Below are positions 8,045 to 15,665 of a stretch of 64,000 nucleotides of DNA, piece by piece; position 1 is the stretch's first letter, and the number at the start of each line of letters is the position of its first letter. This DNA comes from Kocuria rosea (GTDB taxonomy: Bacteria; Actinomycetota; Actinomycetes; Actinomycetales; Micrococcaceae), in the NCBI RefSeq assembly GCF_006094695.1, contig NZ_CP035103.1:1488001-1552000 (forward strand). Direction: 5' to 3'. The position numbers and the translations under genes are program-made. The notes below the pieces were generated by a model. That model worked only from the letters and a program-made list of their open reading frames with translations, searched no databases and was not told the DNA's origin.

Positions 8045-9280
8045 TCAGCGGCGCAGGAAGCGCGCCACCGTCCGTCCCGGCCGGGTGCGGGGCTCCGTCC
8101 CGGCGGGGTCGTCCTCGGGGGCCGCTGCCGCCGGGTACAGCTCCTCCGCCTCCCGCAGCTTGGTGCGGTGCAGCCGCGCGGCCGTGGCGGGGAAGGCGTG
8201 CGACCGGGCGGGCGCGGACGGCTCCGTGCCGCCGGTGGGCGTGACGGACCACCCCGTGCCGGCCTCGAGCAGCGACTGGTGCTTGACGCGGTAGTAGTCG
8301 GGGTTGACCTCCAGCGCGGTGCCCTCCGCGCCGCACGCGGCGGCGAGCAGGTGGAAGTGGAACCGCGAGGTGATCCACGTCTGACCCGGCCGGGCCGGGA
8401 AGCCCTCCTGCCAGAGCCGCGTGAACGGCACGAAGTTCTCCTCGGGGACGAGGTCGGCGAGCCGGTCGAAGGCCGCGCGGTCCGCGCCGGGGATCGCCTC
8501 GAGGTAGCGCACGGTGCGGCCGGCCAGGGCCGGCCCCGTCAGCGCGGCCCGCACGGCGGCGACGGCGCCGTCGAGGATCCCGGGCTCGGTCATGTCGCTC
8601 TGCAGGCACACCCACACGTCGCCGTCGTCCGTCCCCTCGGCGGGCGCGCCGGTGAAGCCCGCGAGGCCGGGCAGGCCGAGGAAGGCGTCGTCGGGGGCGC
8701 GGTCGGCGCGGGCGAGCTGGGCGCTGGGCGCGTCACGGACTGTGGCGTGGTCGAAGGCGCCGAGCGCGGCGCGCAGGCCCTCAGCGTCGGTGGCGGGGGC
8801 CAGGCCCAGGCCGGTGGCGGCCAGCCGCGCCCCGGAGACCTCGCGCAGCCGCAGCGCCGCGCGGAGCAGGCGCGCGTGGTGCGGCCAGATGGAGTTCAGG
8901 TACCCGCCCCCGAGGAAGTGCACGGAACTCGCGCGCCGGGCGCCGAGCAGGCCGAGGTCGTAGCGCGGGGACCCCAGGTGCGTCACCACCCGGTCCACGT
9001 GGGCGTCCGCCGCGGCCGGGTCCATCCCGGTCGTCTCGAAGGCGAGCCGCCACAGGGTGTCGGTGGTCCGCAGACCCGGGTGCAGTCCGTCGAACAGGTG
9101 GGACGCCAGCCCCGGGTGGGGGCAGTCGAGCCACACCTCGGCGCCGGGCCGGGCGCGGGCGAGGAAGCGCAGCCACGAGGCGGCGATGAACTCGTCGCCG
9201 AAGTTCGGGTGACCGCTCGTGCCGACGAGGTACAGGACGTCCGCGGCGGGCGGGCGCTCGATGGGGACTGGCTCCAGCAT
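8045..9280 (-). CDS. polysaccharide pyruvyl transferase family protein
   Basis: 411 residues, ATG at 9280. The N-terminal GTSGHPNFGDEFIAASWLRF, the central FLGGGYLNSIWPHH and the C-terminal ITSRFHFHLLAAACG are characteristic of the polysaccharide pyruvyl transferase family (CsaB/GumL-like, GT-B fold). Such enzymes move pyruvate from phosphoenolpyruvate to sugars of cell-surface polymers as ketals. A DUF-type variable tail (about 345-411) follows, rich in Ala/Pro and basic residues. It is a single reverse gene between prfB and smpB and appears leaderless. The acceptor is unknown; the surface-glycan genes near 50-56 kb could supply one. Confidence 0.8.
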   Translation of the reverse strand: MLEPVPIERPPAADVLYLVGTSGHPNFGDEFIAASWLRFLARARPGAEVWLDCPHPGLASHLFDGLHPGLRTTDTLWRLAFETTGMDPAAADAHVDRVVTHLGSPRYDLGLLGARRASSVHFLGGGYLNSIWPHHARLLRAALRLREVSGARLAATGLGLAPATDAEGLRAALGAFDHATVRDAPSAQLARADRAPDDAFLGLPGLAGFTGAPAEGTDDGDVWVCLQSDMTEPGILDGAVAAVRAALTGPALAGRTVRYLEAIPGADRAAFDRLADLVPEENFVPFTRLWQEGFPARPGQTWITSRFHFHLLAAACGAEGTALEVNPDYYRVKHQSLLEAGTGWSVTPTGGTEPSAPARSHAFPATAARLHRTKLREAEELYPAAAAPEDDPAGTEPRTRPGRTVARFLRR

Positions 9281-9286
9281 CCGCCC

Positions 9287-9292
9287 AGCCTA
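9287..9292 (-). promoter_or_regulatory. -10 box of pyruvyl transferase gene, leaderless
   Basis: On the reverse strand TAGGCT is followed after 6 nt by the ATG at 9280, which fits a leaderless transcript. Confidence 0.5.
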
Positions 9293-9385
9293 CCGGGTGC
9301 GGCGGGGGTGACCTGGGGCGACGCTCCTGGGCGGGGCGCCGCCGGGTCCGGGTGCCGGCCGTGGTCCCGCGCGAGGGCCGTGGCG

Positions 9386-9391
9386 TAGGAT
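9386..9391 (+). promoter_or_regulatory. -10 box upstream of smpB
   Basis: TAGGAT 67 nt before smpB; expected transcript start near 9398, giving a leader of about 60 nt that ends in a GGGAGGAGG ribosome site. No good -35 is visible. Confidence 0.4.
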
Positions 9392-9458
9392 GGAGGATCT
9401 GCCGCGTGCCCCGGTGCGCGGCACGTTCCCGTCCGCACCGTCCCCAGGGAGGAGGCCC

Positions 9459-9935
9459 ATGGCCAAGAAGGACACCGGTCGCCAGGTCGTCGCCAACAAC
9501 AAGAAGGCCCGGCACGACTACCACATCCTCGACACCTACGAGGCGGGTCTCGCGCTCATGGGCACCGAGGTGAAGTCCCTGCGCATGGGGCGCGCCTCGC
9601 TCGTGGACGGGTTCTGCCAGTTCACCGACGGCGAGCTGTGGCTCGAGGGCGTCCACATCCCCGAGTACCTGCAGGGGTCGTGGACCAACCACTCCGCCCG
9701 CCGCCGCCGCAAGCTGCTCCTGCACCGCAGCGAGATGGACAAGATCCAGCAGAAGACGCGGGAGTCCGGCTTCACGATCGTGCCGCTGTCCCTCTACTTC
9801 GTGGACGGGAAGAAGGCCAAGGTCGAGATCGCCGTGGCCAAGGGCAAGCGGGAGTACGACAAGCGCCAGACCCTGCGGGAGCAGCAGGACAACCGCGAGG
9901 CCCAGCGGGCCATGCGCTACAAGAACCTGGGCTGA
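9459..9935 (+). CDS. smpB: SsrA-binding protein SmpB
   Basis: 158 residues, ATG 9459 with GGGAGGAGG eight nt upstream. The sequence shows the SmpB fold and motifs: [18 protein letters not shown], a [21 protein letters not shown] stretch and a C-terminal tail rich in Lys/Arg ([24 protein letters not shown]) that mimics codon-anticodon pairing in the decoding centre. It binds the tRNA-like part of tmRNA and delivers it to stalled ribosomes for trans-translation. ssrA follows 87 nt downstream with its own promoter. Confidence 0.97.
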   Translation: MAKKDTGRQVVANNKKARHDYHILDTYEAGLALMGTEVKSLRMGRASLVDGFCQFTDGELWLEGVHIPEYLQGSWTNHSARRRRKLLLHRSEMDKIQQKTRESGFTIVPLSLYFVDGKKAKVEIAVAKGKREYDKRQTLREQQDNREAQRAMRYKNLG

Positions 9936-9952
9936 GGGTCCGGGGCGAATGC

Positions 9953-9982
9953 TTGCGGTCGGCGGGTACCGCGCGGTAGAAT
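9953..9982 (+). promoter_or_regulatory. ssrA promoter
   Basis: TTGCGG (9953-9958), 18-nt spacer, TAGAAT (9977-9982): a housekeeping-sigma promoter predicted to start near 9989, giving a precursor with about 34 nt to be trimmed from the 5' end. Confidence 0.6.
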
Positions 9983-10022
9983 GGTGTGTCCCGCTGCGGC
10001 GGGGTGCTTGACAACAAAATAC

Positions 10023-10414
10023 GGGGATGATCGGTTTCGACGATGTGAGTTGAGACAGGGGAAGCGGGTCGAGGACGCAGAGTTATCTCGTAAACGCTCT
10101 CTGTAAAACAATAGTTGCCAATTCTCAGAGCAACGTCGCCAAGTCTCAGAACGCCTTCGCCCTCGCGGCGTAAGCGCAACCAGACTACTTAGGTGACTGT
10201 CAGCCCGGGTTCGCCTTCGACCCGGGGTCTGGCATCAATCAGGAGGCCACTGCTCCAGCCGTTCGTCGCGGGCGTCTGGAGAACACTTTCGCGACTGAGT
10301 CCGTCGGCCACGTGTCTGCACGAGGGCCGGGACTGAGAAAACGCCACGCAGACTGCACCCGGAGAAGCCCTGACAATGCTGCATCGGACGGGGGTTCAAT
10401 TCCCCCCATCTCCA
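10023..10414 (+). ncRNA. ssrA: transfer-messenger RNA
   Basis: The 5' end GGGGATGATCGGTTTCGACG and the 3' T-arm/acceptor region (GGGGGTTCAATTCCCCC then CATCTCC) are diagnostic of one-piece tmRNA; GGGGATG pairs with CATCTCC (one G-U). The discriminator A is followed by CGAG, so CCA is not encoded and must be added after processing. The tag frame begins at GCC 10117 after AATAGTT and ends at TAA 10171: ANSQSNVAKSQNAFALAA, with the usual protease-targeting ALAA end. At 18 residues the tag is longer than most and shows an internal 21-nt near-repeat. Length (392 nt) is normal. It rescues stalled ribosomes with SmpB. Confidence 0.96.
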
Positions 10415-10426
10415 CGAGATCCCTGA

Positions 10427-10460
10427 CCGGGGAGCGCCGCGAGGCGCTCCCCGGTTTTTT
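10427..10460 (+). terminator. intrinsic terminator of ssrA
   Basis: Perfect 12-bp stem (10427-10438/10443-10454), GCGA loop, then six T. It is the only terminator seen in the window with a classic U-tail. Confidence 0.92.
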
Positions 10461-10578
10461 CGTGCCCGGATCGTTCCGGGGGCAGGCGGGCGCCGTGCCG
10501 CCGCCCGGGAAGGGGCACGTCCCGGCGGGCCGTGTGACAAGCTGGTGGCGTACCGCAGACGACCGAAAGGGCAACGCC

Positions 10579-11376
10579 ATGAGCCACAACGACAACACGC
10601 CAGACCAGAGCGGCACCGGTGCCGGCGGGTCGTCGAGCTCCGGTCGCCACGACCCGCCCGAGTACGGTCAGCGCGTCGAGGGAGCGCCTTCGGGACCCTC
10701 CTACGAGCCGCCGCGCTCCGGCCAGGGCGGCGCCGGCGACCCGTACGCCACACCGCAGTACGGCCAGGGGCAGCAGGGCTACCAGAGCCAGTACGGCCAG
10801 GGCCAGTACGGCGGCCAGGGCTACCAGGGCCAGGACTCCTACGGCCAGGGGCAGCAGGGCTACCAGGACCAGTACCGCCAGGGCCAGTACGACCAGGGTC
10901 AGTACGGCGGCCAGGGCTACCAGGGCCAGGGCCAGTACGACCAGGGCCAGTACGGCGGCCCGGGCTACCAGGGGCAGCAGGGCTACCAGGGGCAGTACGA
11001 CATGAACCAGTACGGCGCGAGCCCGCGGCCCGCCGGCACGGGGCTGGGCATCGCCTCCCTGGTGCTGGGCATCGTGGCGCTGCTGACGTGCTGGTTCGTG
11101 CTCGGCCTCGTCCCGGGCCTCGTGGGCCTGGTGCTGGGCATCGTGGCGCTGCGCAAGCTGGGCAGGACGCCCGGCGCGTCCAAGGCCCTGCCGATCATCG
11201 GCATCGTGCTCAGCGTCCTGGCGATCCTGGCGAGCATCCTCTTCCTGGTGCTCTTCGGGGCGCTGTTCGGGGAGTTCGGGCCGGCCATGGAGGCCTGCTC
11301 GCAGTTCTCCAATGACCAGGCGGCGTTCCAGCAGTGCATCGAGCGGGAGATGGGCTTCACCGGCCAGGACCTCTGA
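10579..11376 (+). CDS. Gln/Gly/Tyr-repeat DUF4190-type membrane protein
   Basis: 265 residues, ATG 10579 behind GAAAGGGC. Residues 1-55 are polar and Gly/Ser/Pro-rich. Residues about 56-150 are a low-complexity domain of repeated QYGQGQ, GYQGQ and QYGGQ units, almost only Gln, Gly, Tyr and a few Asp. Then come two long membrane helices (LGIASLVLGIVALLTCWFVLGLVPGLVGLVLGIVALRKLG and ALPIIGIVLSVLAILASILFLVLFGALF), the DUF4190 hairpin pattern, and an extracytoplasmic tail with two Cys (about 236 and 251). DUF4190 proteins are small actinobacterial membrane proteins of unknown function. The Gln/Gly/Tyr domain should be disordered and, by topology, cytoplasmic. It is a single gene between two strong terminators. 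Confidence 0.75.
   Translation: MSHNDNTPDQSGTGAGGSSSSGRHDPPEYGQRVEGAPSGPSYEPPRSGQGGAGDPYATPQYGQGQQGYQSQYGQGQYGGQGYQGQDSYGQGQQGYQDQYRQGQYDQGQYGGQGYQGQGQYDQGQYGGPGYQGQQGYQGQYDMNQYGASPRPAGTGLGIASLVLGIVALLTCWFVLGLVPGLVGLVLGIVALRKLGRTPGASKALPIIGIVLSVLAILASILFLVLFGALFGEFGPAMEACSQFSNDQAAFQQCIEREMGFTGQDL
10745..11030 (+). repeat. imperfect coding repeat of Gln-Gly-Tyr units
   Basis: Irregular repeats of 12-30 nt such as CAGTACGGCGGCCAGGGC and GGCTACCAGGGCCAG. They encode the low-complexity domain of the DUF4190-type protein and are prone to copy-number change. Confidence 0.7.
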
Positions 11377-11393
11377 CCCCGGCCGGAGACCGA

Positions 11394-11437
11394 CGACGAC
11401 GGGGGCCCGCACCGGCCGGTGCGGGCCCCCGTCGTCG
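11394..11437. terminator. 44-bp perfect palindrome between converging genes
   Basis: Perfect palindrome centred at 11415/11416 (22 bp each side, ends CGACGAC/GTCGTCG). It lies between the stops of the DUF4190-type gene and hisN and should fold as a hairpin in either transcript; no T-run. Confidence 0.7.
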
Positions 11438-11447
11438 CGCGGGCGGC

Positions 11448-12245
11448 TCAGGAGCCGGTCGCGAGCAGCCCCAGCACCTCGTCGTGCAGCAGGCCGTTGG
11501 TGGCCAGCGCGTTGCCGCCGAAGGGCCCGGGCTCGCCCTCGAGGGACGTGAACCGGCCGCCGGCCTCCTCGACCACGGGCACCAGCGCGGCCATGTCGTG
11601 CAGGCTGAGCTCGGGCTCGCAGGCGATGTCCACGGCGCCCTCGGCGAGGAGGCAGTAGGACCAGAAGTCGCCGTAGGCCCGGGTCCGCCAGACCTCGTCG
11701 GTGAGCTCCAGGAAGCGCTCGCGCACCCCGCGGTCCCGCCACCCCGTGAGCGAGGAGTAGGACAGCGAGGCGTCGGACAGCCGCCCCACCTGGGATACGT
11801 GGATCCGCTGGGCGTTGGCCAGGGACTTGCCGGTGAACGCGCCCGTGCCGGCCGCCGCCCACCAGCGGCGCCCGAGCGCCGGCGCGGAGACCACGCCGAC
11901 CACCGGCCGGCCCTCGTCGACGAGGGCGATCAGGGTGGCCCACACCGGCACGCCGCGCACGAAGTTCTTGGTGCCGTCGATGGGGTCCACGACCCACTGC
12001 CGGGCGCCGCTGCCGGTGGCGCCGTACTCCTCGCCGATCACGGCGTCCCGGTTGCGCGCGCGCCCCAGCTGGGTGCGGATGAGCTGCTCGGCCTCGCGGT
12101 CGGCGTCCGTGACGGGGGTGAGGTCGGGCTTGGTCTCCACCGTGAGGTCCTGGGCCTTGAACCGGCGCATGGTCAGGCGGTCCACGGCGTCGGCCAGGAT
12201 GTGGGCGAGGCGGAGGTCGTCGGTGTAGTTGCTGGGGCTGCGCAT
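11448..12245 (-). CDS. hisN: histidinol-phosphatase, inositol-monophosphatase family
   Basis: 265 residues, ATG at 12245. Metal-dependent phosphomonoesterase motifs are visible: GEEYG (71-75, Mg-binding Glu), DPIDGTKNF (87-95, WVVDPIDGT is the family signature) and SLHDMAALVPVVEEAGG near residues 215-230 carrying the third metal Asp. Actinobacteria use this family for histidinol phosphate dephosphorylation (HisN) rather than HisB, and the gene lies near aroA as in mycobacteria. A role on inositol phosphates cannot be ruled out from sequence. It is preceded by a TAGGTT box 6 nt from the ATG. Confidence 0.85.
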   Translation of the reverse strand: MRSPSNYTDDLRLAHILADAVDRLTMRRFKAQDLTVETKPDLTPVTDADREAEQLIRTQLGRARNRDAVIGEEYGATGSGARQWVVDPIDGTKNFVRGVPVWATLIALVDEGRPVVGVVSAPALGRRWWAAAGTGAFTGKSLANAQRIHVSQVGRLSDASLSYSSLTGWRDRGVRERFLELTDEVWRTRAYGDFWSYCLLAEGAVDIACEPELSLHDMAALVPVVEEAGGRFTSLEGEPGPFGGNALATNGLLHDEVLGLLATGS

Positions 12246-12251
12246 TGGTCC

Positions 12252-12257
12252 AACCTA
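12252..12257 (-). promoter_or_regulatory. -10 box of hisN, leaderless
   Basis: TAGGTT on the reverse strand ends 6 nt before the ATG at 12245, with no ribosome site. Confidence 0.5.
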
Positions 12258-12281
12258 CCCCGAACCGCGGTCCCGGGCCTG

Positions 12282-12314
12282 GTCGGGCGGGGGTGCGAGG
12301 CACCCCCGCCCGAC
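12282..12314 (-). terminator. terminator of the doxX-aroA-rsgA operon
   Basis: Perfect 15-bp stem (12282-12296/12300-12314) with 3-nt loop, starting 3 nt after the rsgA stop and before the hisN promoter. Confidence 0.7.
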
Positions 12315-12317
12315 GGC

Positions 12318-13427
12318 TCACTGGACGCCGAGCTCCTTGTCCTCGCGGGACTCCCCGGGGCGCTCCCCGGCCCCGAGCAGCCGGCGCAGGGAGACCAGCC
12401 GGGACTCGCCCGCCTCCCCGGCGCGGCCCTGCGCCACCCAGGCGTCCAGGGCGCAGCCGGGGGACGTCCCCGTGTGCCGGCAGCCTTTGGGGCACTCGGC
12501 GATCGCCTCGGCGAGCTCGTCGAAGGACTCCACGATCCGGTCGTGGTCCACGTGCGCCAGGCCGAACGAGCGGATGCCGGGGGTGTCGATGATCCAGGAC
12601 CCGGGGGAGGCGTCCTCGATCTTCAGGGCGAGGGCCGACGACGACGTGTGCCGGCCCCGTCCGGTCACGGCGTTCACCCCGCCCGTGGCCCGGTCGGCGC
12701 CCGTGAGGGCGTTGACGAGGGTGGACTTGCCCACGCCGGAGTGGCCCAGCAGCACCGAGACGTGGCCGTCGAGACGCTCGCGCAGGGCCTCGACGAGCGC
12801 CGGGTCGAGGGGCAGCGTGGTCCCGTCGTCGTCGGCCGGGACGTCGCGGGCGGGTCCCGAGACGAGCACGGGCAGCTCGAGCGCCGTGTAGTGGGAGATC
12901 AGCTCGGCGGGGTCCCGCAGGTCGGTCTTGGTGATGCACAGCAGCGGTTCGATGCCGGCGTCGTAGGCGGCCACGAGGGAGCGGTCGATGAACCCGGTGC
13001 GGGGCTCGGGGTTGGCGGCGGCAACGACGACCACGAGCTGGTCGGCGTTGGCCACCACGACCCGCTCGACCGGGTCGGTGTCGTCCGCGCTGCGGCGCAG
13101 GACGGTGGAGCGCTCCTCGATCCGCACGAGGCGGGCCAGGCTGTCCGGGGCGCCGCTGACGTCGCCGACGAGACCCACGAGGTCGCCCGCGACCACGGGC
13201 CGGCGGCGCAGCTCCCGGGCGCGCACGGCCACGACCAGCCGCTCCCCGGGGGTGTCCTCCTCGAGGATCGCGGTGTAGCGGCCGCGGTCCACGGTGACGA
13301 TGCGGCCGGTGACGGCGTCCTCGTGCGCCGGCCGCTCCTTGGTGCGCGGGCGGGAGCCGGTCTTGCTGGGACGGACGCGCACGTCCGACTCGTCCCAGTC
13401 GCGCCGGACGGAGTCCCTACGCGTCAC
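12318..13427 (-). CDS. rsgA: ribosome small subunit-dependent GTPase A
   Basis: 369 residues; ATG at 13427 lies 11 nt inside the aroA 3' end, so translation is coupled. The GTPase motifs occur in the permuted order typical of RsgA: G4 TKTD (166-169), P-loop GHSGVGKST (228-236), G3 DTPG (281-284). A zinc site follows: Cys312, Cys316, His318, Cys325. An OB-fold occupies about 35-110 after a basic N-terminus. RsgA acts late in 30S subunit maturation. The aroA-rsgA pairing is the usual actinobacterial order. Confidence 0.95.
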   Translation of the reverse strand: MTRRDSVRRDWDESDVRVRPSKTGSRPRTKERPAHEDAVTGRIVTVDRGRYTAILEEDTPGERLVVAVRARELRRRPVVAGDLVGLVGDVSGAPDSLARLVRIEERSTVLRRSADDTDPVERVVVANADQLVVVVAAANPEPRTGFIDRSLVAAYDAGIEPLLCITKTDLRDPAELISHYTALELPVLVSGPARDVPADDDGTTLPLDPALVEALRERLDGHVSVLLGHSGVGKSTLVNALTGADRATGGVNAVTGRGRHTSSSALALKIEDASPGSWIIDTPGIRSFGLAHVDHDRIVESFDELAEAIAECPKGCRHTGTSPGCALDAWVAQGRAGEAGESRLVSLRRLLGAGERPGESREDKELGVQ

Positions 13428-14796
13428 GGCTCGTGCCCGTGAGCTCCGCCCACAGCCGGGGGAACTCGGGGAGGGTCTTGGCGGTGGTCGCGATGTTCTC
13501 GACCCGGACGTCCGGGACCACGAGGCCGATCACGGCGCCGGCGGTGGCCATCCGGTGGTCCTCGTAGCTGTGGAACGTCCCGCCGTGCAGGGGGGCCGGC
13601 CGGATCAGCAGCCCGTCCGCGGTCTCCTCGGCGTCGCCGCCGAGCCGGTTGATCTCCGTGACGAGCGCGGCGAGCCGGTCGGTCTCGTGGCCGCGCAGGT
13701 GGGCGATGCCGCGCAGCCGCGAGGGCGTGCCGGCGACCGCGCACACGGCCGCGACGGTGGGCGCGAGCTCCCCGGCCTCGCCGAGATCGAGGTCGACCCC
13801 GGTCACCGCGTCCGGTCCCGTGACGGTGAAGGTCCCGTCCGTGAGCTCCACCGCCGCGCCGAAGGCCGGGAGGATGTGCTTCCAGTGGTCGCCGCCCTGG
13901 GTGGTGCGGTCGGGCCAGCGGGGCACCGAGACCCGTCCGCCGGTCACCACGGCCGCGGCCAGGAAGGGGCCGGCGTTGGAGAGGTCCTGCTCGATGGTCA
14001 CGTCGAAGGCCCGCACCGGCCCGGGGGAGACCCGCCACTCGTCGGGCACGGAGTCGTCCACGGAGACGCCGAGGCCGCGCAGCACCTCGACGGTCATCTC
14101 GACGTGCGGCATGGACGGCACACCGCGCCCCGAGCCGTCGGCGCTGCGGTGGCGCAGCACGAGCCCGTCGTCGAACCGGGCACCCGCGAGCAGCAGGGCC
14201 GAGACGAACTGGCTCGAGCCGGTGGCGTCGATCTCCAGCTCCCCGCCGCGCACGCCGCCGGTGCCGTGCACGGTGAAGGGCAGCCGGCCCCGGCCGTCGT
14301 CCTCGACCCGCAGGCCGAGCGCGCGCAGGGCGTCGATCACCGGCCCCATGGGACGCACCCGGGCGCCCGGGTCGCCGTCGAAGGTGACGGGACGCCGTGC
14401 GAGGGCGGCGACCGGCGGCACGAAGCGCATCACGGTCCCGGCCAGCCCGCACTCGACCGTGACCGGTTCGGCGGCGTCCCAGGGGGCGGGCTCGACGAGC
14501 AGGTCGGGGCCGAAGCCGCCGTCCCCGGGCACTTCCTCGACGCGGGCCCCGAGGGCCCGCAGGGCCTCGACCATCAGCCGCGAGTCGCGGGAGTGCAGGG
14601 GCGAGCGCAGCCGGCACGGACCGTCCGCCAGGGCGGCGAGCAGCAGGTACCGGTTGGTGAGGGACTTCGAGCCCGGCACCGTCAGCTCGGCGACGACGGG
14701 ACGGGGCCCGACGAACGGAGCCGGCCACAGCTCGTGCTGCGGGGCCGGCTCCGCGGCGTCGGGACGGGCTGCGGGGGCGGAGGACTCCGGCGGCAT
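13417..14796 (-). CDS. aroA: 3-phosphoshikimate 1-carboxyvinyltransferase (EPSP synthase)
   Basis: 459 residues from ATG 14796; a GTG one codon upstream is an alternative start. It condenses shikimate-3-phosphate with phosphoenolpyruvate on the way to chorismate. Visible motifs: [21 protein letters not shown] (substrate Lys/Ser/Arg), [15 protein letters not shown] (PEP loop, with Leu-Ala-Gly-Thr in place of the enterobacterial Asn-Ala-Gly-Thr), [16 protein letters not shown], and the C-terminal LRGHETDRL and [15 protein letters not shown]. About 30 residues of variable N-terminal extension precede the first motif. It is the second gene of a doxX-aroA-rsgA operon. Confidence 0.95.
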   Translation of the reverse strand: MPPESSAPAARPDAAEPAPQHELWPAPFVGPRPVVAELTVPGSKSLTNRYLLLAALADGPCRLRSPLHSRDSRLMVEALRALGARVEEVPGDGGFGPDLLVEPAPWDAAEPVTVECGLAGTVMRFVPPVAALARRPVTFDGDPGARVRPMGPVIDALRALGLRVEDDGRGRLPFTVHGTGGVRGGELEIDATGSSQFVSALLLAGARFDDGLVLRHRSADGSGRGVPSMPHVEMTVEVLRGLGVSVDDSVPDEWRVSPGPVRAFDVTIEQDLSNAGPFLAAAVVTGGRVSVPRWPDRTTQGGDHWKHILPAFGAAVELTDGTFTVTGPDAVTGVDLDLGEAGELAPTVAAVCAVAGTPSRLRGIAHLRGHETDRLAALVTEINRLGGDAEETADGLLIRPAPLHGGTFHSYEDHRMATAGAVIGLVVPDVRVENIATTAKTLPEFPRLWAELTGTSRDA

Positions 14797-14816
14797 CACG
14801 ACAGGGGGACCGGGGC

Positions 14817-15356
14817 CTAGCCCTGCTTGACGGCGTGCTGGAGGGCCTTCTCGGCCTTGGCCACCTGCTTCTGGGTGTCCTTGCCCAGCTTGGAGGCGTT
14901 CTTGCGGACGTCCCCGGCGAGGTGCTCGGCACGCCACAGCAGGGACGGGTTGCCCTCGGTGTCCACGGCGGCGAGCATGACGGCGCCCACCAGGGAGGAG
15001 TTCTTGAAGGCGGTGGAGCGGCGGGCGGCCTTCTGCTCCGGGGTGCTCGCCTCCGCGGCGCGGTAGTCGGCGTAGGCGTTGAGCGCGGTGGTGGTGACGA
15101 GCACGCCGGCCGAGAGGCGGGGCAGCTTGCCCAGCCCGAAGAGCACGGCGGCGCCGAGCTGCGCCGCGGCCAGGCCCTGGGCCACCACGGCGTGGTTCTG
15201 CAGCGCGGGTCCGGCCTGGGGGAAGGCCTTCGTGGCGGCGGAGATCGCCGGGGCGAGGTGCTGGGCGGCCTGGGACGAGTTGCGGAAGCTCTCCACCCCG
15301 TTGGCGACGTAACCGGTGGCCAGCAGCGGGCGGGCGATGCGACGGACGATGCTCAT
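14817..15356 (-). CDS. DoxX-family membrane protein
   Basis: 179 residues, ATG at 15356 with GAGGAGG upstream. An N-terminal [20 protein letters not shown] is the DoxX start; helices at about 60-80 ([20 protein letters not shown]), 85-100 and 120-135 make the four-helix bundle. The C-terminus (about 150-179) is a soluble Lys/Ala-rich amphipathic helix. DoxX proteins are small quinone-linked or redox-related membrane proteins with poorly defined roles; one in mycobacteria works with superoxide dismutase and a thiol oxidoreductase. Divergent from the redox sigma gene sigH, which may be more than coincidence. Confidence 0.75.
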   Translation of the reverse strand: MSIVRRIARPLLATGYVANGVESFRNSSQAAQHLAPAISAATKAFPQAGPALQNHAVVAQGLAAAQLGAAVLFGLGKLPRLSAGVLVTTTALNAYADYRAAEASTPEQKAARRSTAFKNSSLVGAVMLAAVDTEGNPSLLWRAEHLAGDVRKNASKLGKDTQKQVAKAEKALQHAVKQG

Positions 15357-15484
15357 GGGTTCCTCCTCGGCGGCAGACGGTACCGCGGGGCTGTGTCGGG
15401 CGGGTCTGGATCGGCGGACGGCGCCGCTCGTCCCATCCTAGCCACGGGGACCGCGCCCGGGGCGAGCACGGGCCGGGCGCGGTG

Positions 15485-15511
15485 GGAATAGGTGCGACGG
15501 TGACACCCGTT
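15485..15511 (+). promoter_or_regulatory. SigH/SigR-type promoter, probable autoregulation
   Basis: GGAAT (15485-15489), 19-nt spacer and GTT (15509-15511) match the GGAAT-N18/19-GTT consensus of SigR/SigH. Expected start near 15518, about 150 nt before the sigma gene, as in the autoregulated second promoter of Streptomyces sigR. Confidence 0.6.
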
Positions 15512-15651
15512 GTGCAGGACAGCGGCCGCCCCGTCCGGGGCAGGTCACCGGCACAGGTTTTCGGAGGGACCCGCACGGCGGGGGAGAGGAGCAGTCATCA
15601 CCGCCCCCACGAGCGTTCTCGAGCCCGCCCCGGCCCGCGCGCGCGTCCCCG

Positions 15652-15657
15652 TAGACT
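15652..15657 (+). promoter_or_regulatory. -10 box for leaderless sigH transcript
   Basis: TAGACT ends 5 nt before GTG 15663 and 8 nt before ATG 15666. It could supply basal, housekeeping-sigma transcription, complementing the distal self-type promoter. Confidence 0.5.
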
Positions 15658-15665
15658 GGTCCGTG

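Noticed and set aside
10008..10013. TTGACA as the -35 box of ssrA
   Set aside because: The mature tmRNA begins 9 nt later, so a promoter using this box would start inside the RNA. TTGCGG/TAGAAT at 9953-9982 fits better.
10745..11030. CRISPR-like array
   Set aside because: The repeats are irregular, in frame and inside a gene coding for Gln/Gly/Tyr units, with no spacer structure.
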